From Elysia crispata (taxonomy: Eukaryota > Mollusca > Gastropoda > Plakobranchidae): DNA of 64,000 nucleotides. The position numbers were made by a program, and so were the translations under genes. The notes under the pieces were generated by a model. The model searched no databases. It saw only the letters and a program-made list of their open reading frames with translations, and had not been told where the DNA came from. Below, in pieces: positions 15,345-26,423 of the stretch; the first letter of the stretch is position 1, and every line of letters begins with the position of its first letter. Location: positions 280,001-344,000 of the forward strand of contig JAWDGP010007346.1 of NCBI GenBank assembly GCA_033675545.1, in the 5' to 3' direction.

Positions 15345-16235
15345 ATGCTCCGAAACGGGTTTTACAGTTGCCTTTTACTTTTTACGACTCTGATAGCCTT
15401 TGGCGCATGTGCGAGCCTTGGTGCAGCTTCCGGTGGTACTGGTAACTTCGGCTCGGGGCTCGGCCTGTCGCCTGGACAGTATCAGAGCTGGCAGGAATGG
15501 GCCAAGAAACGCAACTTCGGCACTAGCAGCGGAGCCTCAACTTTGGGTCGCAATGTATTTTCCAAAGATGCGTTCCAAGACTGGCGCGAATATATGAATA
15601 AGCGAGGGTTCCACATCCCGAATTCTCACCAGAGCCAACAACAGTTTCAGACATGGCTAGAATGGAGCAAAAGGCAACAGACTGAGAACGCACCGTTTGG
15701 GGAGGCTGAGGCAGAAAATCCGTTTCGAAACTCCCAAAACTTCGGCAAGTCCCGCACTTTCCAGAACTGGAACGACTGGTACGCGAAACGTAGCATGGGC
15801 TCGTCGTCACCGTTCGGTGGTCAGAGCTCGGCTATCTTCGGAAGTCTCGGGAGATCTCCCGTGGCGAACGGTAACATGCAAAGCTGGGATGAATTCATGA
15901 AACGAAAAGGTTTCGCATTTGGCGGTCCAGCAAGGAGTTTTGGTTACCCGCAAACGACGGGACTTCAAAGCTGGAGCGAGTGGGCAAAGCGTCTTGGACC
16001 CATCACGACTTCTGACGGCCAGTGGGGAGATTTTGGCACGAGCTCTCAACATTCGGCCGACAAGAGGCAGCTCAGCTACAGACAGCCTGGCTTCGGAAGC
16101 TTTCACAACTACTTCACCGACGGTCTGCAAGACTGGAGGTCTACCTACAAAGGAAGTAAGAGGAGCTCTGACAGCGCTGGCAAGAACCATGAGCAAAGCC
16201 AAAGCGCTGTGGCAAACAAGGGTCAAGGTCAATAG
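15345..16235 (+). CDS. secreted multi-copy neuropeptide-type precursor with repeated QxWxx(W/Y/F) blocks
   Basis: A 296-residue single-exon frame. Residues 1-23 form a signal peptide: a short basic start, the hydrophobic core LLLFTTLIAFGA, then A-C-A before Ser24. The rest is Gly/Ser/Gln-rich with no other hydrophobic segment. Seven blocks share the pattern (F/L/M/Y)-Q-(S/D/T/N)-W-x-x-(W/Y/F), each followed within a few residues by a basic cleavage site: YQSWQEWAKKR (46-56), FQDWREYMNKR (77-87), FQTWLEWSKR (101-110), FQNWNDWYAKR (139-149), MQSWDEFMKR (178-187), LQSWSEWAKR (207-216) and the diverged LQDWRSTYKGSKR (261-273). A further KR lies at 240-241. Signal peptide, Lys-Arg sites and repeated C-terminal motifs are the hallmarks of a prohormone cut by proprotein convertases. 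No Gly precedes the basic sites, except possibly in the last block, so the products would mostly be non-amidated. The start codon is the first Met of the frame and gives the intact signal peptide. I do not recognise the family; a secreted structural protein is the alternative. Confidence 0.85.
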   Translation: MLRNGFYSCLLLFTTLIAFGACASLGAASGGTGNFGSGLGLSPGQYQSWQEWAKKRNFGTSSGASTLGRNVFSKDAFQDWREYMNKRGFHIPNSHQSQQQFQTWLEWSKRQQTENAPFGEAEAENPFRNSQNFGKSRTFQNWNDWYAKRSMGSSSPFGGQSSAIFGSLGRSPVANGNMQSWDEFMKRKGFAFGGPARSFGYPQTTGLQSWSEWAKRLGPITTSDGQWGDFGTSSQHSADKRQLSYRQPGFGSFHNYFTDGLQDWRSTYKGSKRSSDSAGKNHEQSQSAVANKGQGQ

Positions 16236-16769
16236 AGCTATTATAGGAACACCAGGAAAAAGTTGGTCGTTGTTGCAAGCATGTTCGAACAAAACGATTG
16301 GGTTGAAAAAGGGTTTTTTTTTTTTCTTTTCTTTTCAAAAATGAACAGTAATGGGGAATAGGATGCATTTTGTGCAGATTTAAAGATAAAGTTTTTTACC
16401 AAAATCTTTTTTACAGAGCAAAGAGAAACACATATTCATACGTAAATATTGTATAGGAAAAATATGAAACATGAAGCCATGTGAAAAGGTAAAGACTACA
16501 AAGACGAAAAAATAAGTGGCTTTATTTCCCCAGTCAAAAAAGTTTGAAAAAACCCGAGCAAGTTCAGCTAACCGGTTTAATATTGACCTTTGGCTTGTAC
16601 ATTACTAAACTGCAAAGGGCATTAATTGTAAGCGAAATCAAGGGGCTATGACAATTTACTTCATCTTGAAGTAAAATAGTTTATTTAAGGTTGGCACTGA
16701 TAGCAATATAAATTTTCAATTCCTTAGAACCACATATGGCATTCTTCATGTAAGAAATCTACTTTTTAT

Positions 16770-16827
16770 AATAAATCTTACAGGAATGCCGAGATGATTA
16801 TGTTTAATACTTTTTGAGTCCAATAAA
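16770..16827 (+). terminator. candidate polyadenylation signals
   Basis: AATAAA hexamers lie at 16770-16775 and 16822-16827, about 535-590 bases past the stop codon of the neuropeptide-like gene. I found no nearer canonical hexamer. This would give a 3' UTR of about 0.55 kb. Confidence 0.4.
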
Positions 16828-17761
16828 CGAAAATTTTGACATACATAAAGCGCGTGTTTGTTACTCACATTATGAAAATTTCGTCACTGTTATTGCTTTG
16901 TTTGCTTTCGATTACATTTTTATGCATTTGTTGTTCTTGTTTTTCTTGTTGATGTTTTTATTGTTTCTTTATGTTCACAATCTGAACATTGCGTTCCATG
17001 ATGTTCCTACGAAACTGAAGTAAACAAGCTAGCATTGTTACAACAATCGATATAAAGTTAGCCTTTTAAAGACAGTCTTTACCATTTTCCAGCTTTATAA
17101 ACCTTTAGTCACTTGATGTTTCTATTTTAAGCTATTGAACGTCACCGCCGACTTAAATATTCATTGAATATCACAACGATTGTCGGTTGGAAATGAGGCA
17201 TGGACGAACAGCCAAAGACACAAAAAAATATATCTTCTCATAAGTTTTACATTTATGTACTTCAGGTGTCCTTTTAAGCGTGTGAAAAACAAACTAAAAT
17301 CAAGGAAATGCCGACCCTTGACACACCGCAAAACAGAATTAATCTTTAAAATAATCCTTATCAAAATTACGCAGCTTTTAGCATAATGTTTCTTCCATTA
17401 AAAAAGAATCAGATTCTGAGGTCTTTTGTTAAAATTATAATATGCGTAGCGCTAGGTCATACCGCTAGATTACTTTCATCGTAAATGCCTATTTACAGCA
17501 TCTTAAGTCATGTTAGTTCACTTGATAGGTAAGGAAGTCTCTTGATAATATTATATTTATCAGCGCAGTGATTAAGACGATCTGCAATGCATAACTGGTG
17601 GCTTTAATTCTTTCTTTAAAGATATAAAAGATACTCCATCTTTATTGATATCAGGAACACTTATTCAATCCAGGAAGTATAGAATAAAATAAAAACAAAA
17701 GCAAAATCACGTCTTTCAGCTAAGGAAATCACATTCCCTATCTGTTTACATACTTTCATAT

Positions 17762-17788
17762 CTGATGAAGCCAATAAAGGCGAAACGT
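17762..17788 (+). ncRNA. hammerhead-ribozyme-like catalytic core, possible Penelope-like element relic
   Basis: The segment reads CTGATGA, an extra A, GCC, AATAAA, GGC, then GAAACGT. CUGAUGA and GAAA separated by a short helix (GCC/GGC) is the invariant core of hammerhead ribozymes, which are known in the terminal repeats of Penelope-like retroelements and in other small retroelements. I could not find convincing stems I and III or the cleavage triplet, and there is one extra A before stem II. It may be a decayed copy or chance. No reverse transcriptase remnant is visible nearby. Confidence 0.3.
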
Positions 17789-20752
17789 CTCATTACAATT
17801 TTGAATTATGTTATCTTCTTATTTCATACAAGTTCAGGTATACCTTAATCAGTCCAGAAAAGAAAGATGTTTTTAAAAACTAGACTAGTAGACAATTTTT
17901 TTTTTGTCTTTTTTTACATAAATAAATCCACAATATAATTTATTTCGCAATAAACTTGCTAGTTATCAGAAAACGTCCCGTGTACTCTATCAATTTTCAA
18001 AGACATAAACCTGGGTAAACTGAGACAATATTTCATTTCGAAAAGTTTTTGAAAATGCCAGTGAAACAATTATATGACCCTACTTCAAAAGTAGTATTTT
18101 AAGAGTTCATTTACTAAGTAGTTTGTCCAAGTCTCTAAATCTGAGTGAATAAATCTGCAGTTATGAATGTTTTATAAGCCTTTCACAGTTAAGATACCGA
18201 AAAGAATTGTTGCCACATTAATGAACAATCATAATCATACAACAGCAATTTCGTAGCGTCATTCAGAGTTTGGTGGGCGACGTTAATTACTTATAATATA
18301 AAATAAGATATTCGATATGAAATTAAACATTCGGGTCTTCTTGACATTCGGAATTCTGAACGGGAATCTAGTCATTAAATACATAAAGACTTTTAAAGTA
18401 CTTTTGTAAAATATTCTTTTCTTCTCTTTATGATCATGCGATAAAAAAAATATATAAAACCTGTCAAAGAAGAGACAAAGGACCTGCTTGACGAGATGCG
18501 GTCTGAAGATCATTCACGTCTTTTTTTGTGTGTCTCGAAAGCACTCTTAAGTAGGATTCACTGCAATTCCATTTTTTGGGGGGCCGAGTGTATATGTAGA
18601 TGAGGAGAGATGGAGAAATTGCAATATCTAACCCTTGAAAGACAGATTTTTTCTAGAATATTTCTTACATCTACCTGATCTAATACGATGACAAATTGGA
18701 CGTACGATATTCATCTTAATATTTGTGTAGAGTGTGGACATACCCAATATGGACCCATCTAGTGTATTTTTCTATTACCGTGATAGATAAATAAAATGGA
18801 ATGAGAATATTTCCAATAAAGGTCTGTCTTCTCTCCTAATTTCAAGCAATGAAAAACGAAAAGTTTTCCATACAAGTTTTTCCTCCCTGAGTTAAAATAA
18901 AACGCATAGTTTCATAGCATAGAGTTGTAATTATTAAAGTTATGTTTTTACGCATATTTCGAAGCCAAAGCAAAGTCTTTTCTGTCTAAATAAAGATTCT
19001 TAAACACTTTTCTAATCTAACCAAAATAATGTTCTACCCTAGTGGTTATCATTTAAGAATAATAATATCAAGACATATAACTATATCACTGGATATGTCT
19101 TGTAATTTATTTGATAAACAAACAGTGTTATTTAAACGAGGGTTCTGGCCGATATGCAGGAGAAGTAAATAGTTATAGATAACTCAGAATAACACTACAG
19201 TGTTTCATAGTTCATATCATTGACAATTAATAATTAAATTAAAATTGCACGGAAAACTTGGCATTTATACCACTTATTGCGTCGTCGAGGTATTTCCCAT
19301 TTGATAAAATTTGTTTTGTGAAATATTTGATACTCCTCCATCTTCCCCGCCCCCGACCCAAAAAAAAAAATAAATAACTAAAATTGTAGAAAACAACTAA
19401 AGCTATTCTTTTTATCTTATTGCGTGCTATGCTAACAATAAAAAATATTGCAGTGGTAATTGAAACATCTTATGAAAGATTTTACTCTTCAAAGTTTGAT
19501 TTTAGATGATTACAGTCATTATTGTAATCATGAAGATGAAAAAGAAATTTAATGGTTATTATGTTTTGATGATGATGATGATGATGATAAAAATGATGAG
19601 GATCATAATGAAGGTGAGGATGATAGTGATGATTATTTTTATGCTGACAAGGATGAGGATGGTGTTGATGTTGAGGTAAGAGAAAAGAGAAAGGCGTGCG
19701 GCGATAAAAAGTTTAAGTTCATTGATAAGTAATTTAAAGATTTTAAAAGAAAGTTGTAGACCTTAAGGCTGGGGAGTACAAAAATATGATGCTCCTTGAT
19801 ATTTAAGAGGATTTTGAAAATGATAACTGAAAATTTAATTTATTGGCATAGAAGGTGGAAAACGAAAATATAGAAGTAACATCTGAGGCGGTGTAAAGAG
19901 GACGCTACAGTTGATACTGTGAAAGGAAAGAAACCTGGGGCAGAGTCAAGAGAGGAGGAAAGAAAGAAAGAGGAGATAGAAAGCTAGAGCGTTACAGAAA
20001 GAGAGAGCGATGGGGAGAAATATAGATCTAAGTGCAATGATTTTTTAATCTTTTCTCAAAATTCTTAAAATAGCAGGTAATATACTGGGAGGGATGTTTT
20101 CTGAGACGATGTAATGCTGGGGGGCAAAATGTTTGTCCTTTGAGCACATTAATTGATTTTATGTAGGATGAGTATAATATTAAGTTTATTGCTCTTATTA
20201 TATATTAAATAAGCGAACAACTTCAAATGACTTGAACTTTTAATCTAATTATGATTGATTATTGAACACTTTCGCTTTGATCCAGAAACCTTTAAATACA
20301 AAAACAGATTTTCTACATTTTAAGAGATGATTTTAGTAAAATTTATAACTGAAGGTCTTTAAACTAACATATAGTTATATTTTTTTTGGTCAATCTGGCT
20401 CAATGGATTTCAAACATTGCGCAATTTACTTTAAGAAACTGCATGTTAAATCAGCAATCCTTTGATTTAGATAAACTTTACGTATATCCATACATAAACT
20501 TTAAGTTTGACTTGCAAAATGCGAGAATCATTACTCGTCTCTACCGTAACTTATTTCAAAATACACCTAAGCAAAATTAAACCTCAGGAAAAAAAAAATT
20601 ATTCAGAAGCACGAATCGTGAACTTTTATGTAATCTTTATGTAAGCATCTTGGATTTTTCACTACGTAAAATGATTTTCTCAAAGTTCTCGTGTACGTGT
20701 AAAAGTAGTCTACTCGAATTCTAGTCATGTTATTTTCGAATCGTCGTCAAAC

Positions 20753-20790
20753 TATATAAATTTGAAACAGCTGTGTCAGGGTCAGGTTGG
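20753..20790 (+). promoter_or_regulatory. candidate TATA plus initiator core promoter
   Basis: TATATAAA at 20753-20760 is followed 30 bases later by TCAG (20782-20785), the usual TATA-to-start spacing. The next 80 bases are noticeably more GC-rich than the surroundings. No coding exon could be attached to it, so a non-coding transcript, a 5' UTR exon or chance are all possible. Confidence 0.25.
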
Positions 20791-21292
20791 CCGTGCTTGT
20801 GAATTCTCTTGCAGTGTCAGAGCGAAGGAACTGAGCGATCGGTAGAGATTTAATCTAATTCGTTTAACTATCCAAGACTTTTAGCATTTCGCTCTATTTA
20901 CATGAAAGCTTAGACTGTCAGAAACTTCCATCGATATAAAAATTTGACTGATATGATAGCTAGATGGTTCAGGAATCAAATTATGGTAAAAGGAATAATT
21001 ATAACTAGCCTTATCCTTGGCTTCACAGAGGCCGTAGTTATTTTGTTAAAAATGAAACGGTTAAAAGTGCAACTGGTAATGCGAGACGTCTAAGGGTAAA
21101 GTTTATTTCTATAATTGATAGTTTGTTTTAACAGTCAATGGTTACTAGTCCAATTTGATGATATTGGCAGGTTGAGTAATAGTAAATAAAAAGAAAGAAA
21201 CAATGAATAAAGAAAATTAACCGGCCATTCCGCACTAAATGGCGATGCGTATGTTTGACTTATAAACCTCATAATGCTTTTAGTAGGAACCG

Positions 21293-21294
<2 letters not shown>
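20791..21294. other. intergenic stretch downstream of the promoter candidate
   Basis: No gene recognised. The first part, to about 20860, could be a non-coding exon if the promoter candidate is real; a weak donor-like GGTAGAG occurs near 20841. Confidence 0.35.
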
Positions 21295-21357
<63 letters not shown>

Positions 21358-21403
21358 GACACACAGACACACAGACACACAGACAGACAGATCGACAGAC
21401 AGA
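21295..21403. repeat. (GA)n followed by (ACAC/AGAC)n microsatellite
   Basis: About 60 bp of pure GA is followed by about 50 bp of CACAGA/CAGA units. The several open frames in both directions are repeat artefacts. Confidence 0.95.
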
Positions 21404-21782
21404 CCTGCAGAGGCAGCCAACACACACAGACAAAATTTAGAGAGAGTAAGGAAATTTAAGCCATGCAAGATGATACCTACTGTAAAATCAGAATCATTAA
21501 ATAATATCGAATGTATTGAATTAGAAAGACGATCATGGCACAAGCTTTGACATCATTGTACATAAAGCTATTATCTGTATCGAATTCAAATTGGTATTGA
21601 TGATGTGCTGAGAAAAATGTGCTTTTTAAGAGTAATATTATAAAGATTTTTAACAATAGTTATTAAAGTTTAACATGCCAAATAAGCCGATCAATCTCAA
21701 GATGAGACTTTGAAAGAAATGAAATAGAGAATAGACGACATTTCCTGGAATTGTCTCAGTTTCCAATAATTTTAAAAACGAA

Positions 21783-21785
<3 letters not shown>

Positions 21786-21864
<79 letters not shown>
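21786..21864. repeat. (GA)n microsatellite
   Basis: About 79 bp of uninterrupted AG dinucleotides. Flanks are AT-rich and carry no gene. Confidence 0.95.
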
Positions 21865-22776
<912 letters not shown>

Positions 22777-23251
22777 ATACATATATATAGGATTAAATTT
22801 TCTGTCTGGGGTTTTCCACCAATTAAGACGCCAAGTAGTTCAGAATGTGTGAGAAATCTTTTGATTTGAATCATGTGCCTTTGCTTTAAATGAAGCAAAT
22901 GTTTAGATTTAGAGAAAAGAAGTAGGCATATAATGATTATTGCCATTCCAAAAAAAAAAAAAATAAAATAGATCAACATTATATTGGGCACAAATACGAT
23001 TAGGCTCTCAGACACAAATGCTTATAAGATCCTTATTGCAGGCAATTAAAAATTTAAGAAACCCTTTAGACATAGAAAAAAAATTAATGTCAGAATCAAT
23101 TTTCTACGATTCAGGATAGCAGAAAAGAAAGACAAACAAAGATTAAACCTACTTGCTTAGAACTCTAGAGAGAGACATTTGGAAAGCATACGTTTGATAC
23201 AAAGCTCTATCTAGTCTGTCTCACAAGTCGTAACTTTAACTTCCGAAAAGT

Positions 23252-23440
23252 TTCTTTGAAGGGTGGGATGCTTAAGGCAACGCTGAAATAGTCATAGGGT
23301 AGTTACAGAATTGACCTTGTATTCTGCCTTCAGCAAGGATCGTCAGACTGAGGGGGAAAAAATAAGTTATAATTATAAGCTGAGCAAAAAATACATGAAT
23401 TACGAAGCGCACCAAATGATTGTTAGGTAACTTAAAAGTG
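23252..23440. repeat. 189-bp interspersed direct repeat, copy 1
   Basis: This copy aligns without gaps to 25710-25898, with only three substitutions seen by eye (positions equivalent to T/C, A/G and A/T). It contains a TATAATTATA palindrome and has sharp ends at both sides. It has no protein-like frame and no tRNA-type promoter that I can see. It may be a short non-autonomous element or a recent segmental duplication. Confidence 0.9.
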
Positions 23441-23738
23441 GAAACGATGCAAAAAAACACCATTGGATAGTGTTTTAAAATTTAAAAAATTGGATACAAC
23501 CAATTTTAAAGACTGTGTGGAGTTTGTGGTCTCCAGTCACCCCAAAGACCCAGCTCGTATAAATAACAACTTTTGAGGCGCTCTAAAGGTAAGGATATTA
23601 GGATAATGATTTAATGGTATGAGCGCATCAAAATTCGGTCCTTTTTGCAGTCTGTGTAGTCCATCATATTTTCAGACTTAGTGGAGAAGACGTACTTTTC
23701 ATTATTCGTCCTACGCATATTTTATTTTATCCGGTTAT

Positions 23739-23741
23739 CAT

Positions 23742-23803
<62 letters not shown>
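23739..23803. repeat. (TA)n microsatellite
   Basis: TATACATATATACA grades into a pure TA run of about 45 bp that ends at a C-run. Confidence 0.93.
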
Positions 23804-23805
<2 letters not shown>

Positions 23806-25709
23806 CCCCCGAATAAAAATATAAATTTAGAGTGAATCTATACATTTTGCGTTTTCAAGTGATGTATTTTTTTACTTCAATATTTTAACATGGAGGAAGC
23901 AATTGCATTATGCTTGACGTGAACGTGCTCGAAAAGATCGAGTTTGAAACCAGTCAACCATTTATACTCGATGTCGAATTATAGTGGGTGACCTTCATTT
24001 TTTTCGAAAATTCTTCCGTGCATGTTTTGGCAAGTGAGAATCTTTTGATAGAAATACATTTCAGTTTTTTTTTTGTTTTTTTTTTTGTTTTTTTTTTTTG
24101 TTTGTTTGTTTTTTTTTTTTCATAGAAATTCAATTTCTAACCCTATGATACAAAAAAAAAGTAAGAAAATTCTTACAAGAAATTTACTTGATGACACTCC
24201 GAAAAAAATATGGAACAGACTCAACAACTCCAAGAAGCCAGTCAAGAAGTTCGCGATTAAAGGACCCCTAGTATCTCTTGGCAACAGAAATAATAGTCGG
24301 AATAGTTGAGGGAGAGACAAAGAGAGAGAGAGAGTGTGTGTGTGTGTTGATTACGGAAGACTGGTACTGTACTAAGGCTTAATAAAGGCCCCTAGGGCGA
24401 GGAAGACACACTTGGCGGTCAGCACTAGATCTAGTTTGCACGACTGACCTTACCCATATCATTCTTCTTTGTTTGTCTGTGTATGTGTGTTTACAGCAGT
24501 CCAGAAGGGGGTGGCTGGGAAAGCGGAAGGGTCAATGTCTCGAAGGATGTATCTGTGTCAGTTCCGAGGCAAATCATCTTTGTCTCAATTACAATCAGTG
24601 TTGTTCCATGTTAATGCCATAATAAAATCAAGAAAGTGTGAATGCGATTCAGGCGTTTGGAAGCGCCAGTGAGTAGCCCTGCATTGTGCCTTTTGTCCGT
24701 AAGTGCCAAGTTCAGAACAGTCAAAGTCAAATCCTTATATAATTTTATATATTCCGTCTCATGCCAGCTGATGTCATACAATTTTTTTTTTTCGTTTAAC
24801 AATTCCATGCCAGAGAGAACAAGAGGAAAAGATGAAACCCCAGACTCATTCACCGTCGACACCTTTTGTACAGCCAACATCTGGTTATGATTCTATTGGT
24901 GAGGGACGCTACCATCTGATAATGAAAATCCTCATTAAGCATTTTATTAGTAAGAAAACAAAGTTTATTTTATTTTTTCTCTATTATTCCCTTTGATTTA
25001 TCACAATGTCATACCGAAGGTAGTAATAAAAAATTGAGGAAATTTTTGAAGATCTACAGTGGCTGTAGCTTCCTAAGGTGCACAATGAGTTACATAATTT
25101 AGAGTCTTCCGTACCTCAGTCCTCCCAGAGGTACGAATCGGCTGCATCTCCTACAATTGACTTTCTATTACACATGTGTCTCTGTTGAGTGATGCCTTCT
25201 TTATTGAAACATATCTTTTTGTCTTATGAGAGTAAGCGTTTTGGTCAAAACAAAGAGTGATTCCTTTAAGACGACAAGGAGATAGATTTGTCAGTGGCCT
25301 TGATCTAAATAGATAACCTTGTGACATAAAAACGCTTTCTTTTCATTCCTTAGTTAGATGTGGCACTCATAAAGGAGCCAAAAAATAACGTCCTGGGGCA
25401 AGTTTTCGCCAACATCTAGACATATATACCTAGCTAATTTACAAGAAACATATTCACATCCATGTGAAAGCCTATGTAGTTTCGTAAATTCCCAATCACT
25501 CTTGAAGAGCCGCAGGAAAATGCAAGCAGACACCGCAAAGGAAAGAAATGTTGTTACTGTTGGTACTGACACAAGAGTTTATCCCGAGAATTATTCTTAT
25601 TTCACTATCATCCGTTCGTTTGATGTGAAAGAACAAAGGTTGGCCCTCAAGCATTGCTATTAACGTGTAATGGATCAGAGAATTGCCACGACACTCACAA
25701 GCTCTTTGG
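23804..25709. other. intergenic stretch between the 189-bp repeat copies
   Basis: No gene could be supported. T-rich runs lie at 24064-24120. A somewhat GC-balanced part at about 24480-24900 contains an acceptor-like TTTACAG at 24491-24497, but no frame downstream looks protein-like. Confidence 0.45.
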
Positions 25710-25898
25710 TTCTTTGAAGGGTGGGATGCTTAAGGCAACGCTGAAATAGTCATAGGGTAGTTACAGAACTGACCTTGTATTCTGCCTTCAGCAAGGATCG
25801 TCAGACTGAGGGGGAAAAGATAAGTTATAATTATAAGCTGAGCAAAAAATACATGAATTACGAAGCGCTCCAAATGATTGTTAGGTAACTTAAAAGTG
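25710..25898. repeat. 189-bp interspersed direct repeat, copy 2
   Basis: Same orientation and length as copy 1 at 23252-23440, about 98% identical by eye, with unrelated flanks immediately outside. The equal length and sharp borders argue for copying of a defined unit. Confidence 0.9.
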
Positions 25899-26156
25899 AG
25901 ATCGAAACACTTTTCTAGCCGAAATATAAAAGTTTTGCACAGTGTGCATTTACTTTACGTTTATTTTTCTGTTTATTTAATAATAAAAAGGTGCCAATGC
26001 TTTTTTACATAACTTTGGGATATTTACATTCTTTATTTTGTGTATCACTTTTACCGTCTTCATTATCACTCGTGTCCTTATCAATTTCGCTCTCAACACA
26101 TTCAATAATAGTAATGGATACGATTATTATGATTATTCCCGTTGTTGAAATTGCAT

Positions 26157-26423
<267 letters not shown>

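Larger units (their letters stand above)
16236..20750. other. 3' flank and gene-poor stretch
   Basis: The first 0.6 kb is probably 3' UTR of the preceding gene. The remainder is AT-rich with no recognisable gene. It includes a short (GAT)n at about 19568-19589 and the hammerhead-like core listed separately at 17762. Confidence 0.5.

Noticed and set aside
15523..16368. Overlapping frames on both strands within the neuropeptide-like gene
   Set aside because: Shadows of the plus-strand gene at 15345-16235, which alone has a signal peptide and ordered repeats.
24403..24440. Palindrome ACTAGATCTAGT and similar AGATCTAGA-rich sites (also near 10616 and 30883)
   Set aside because: Short palindromes of this type are expected by chance in this composition, and no structured context was found.
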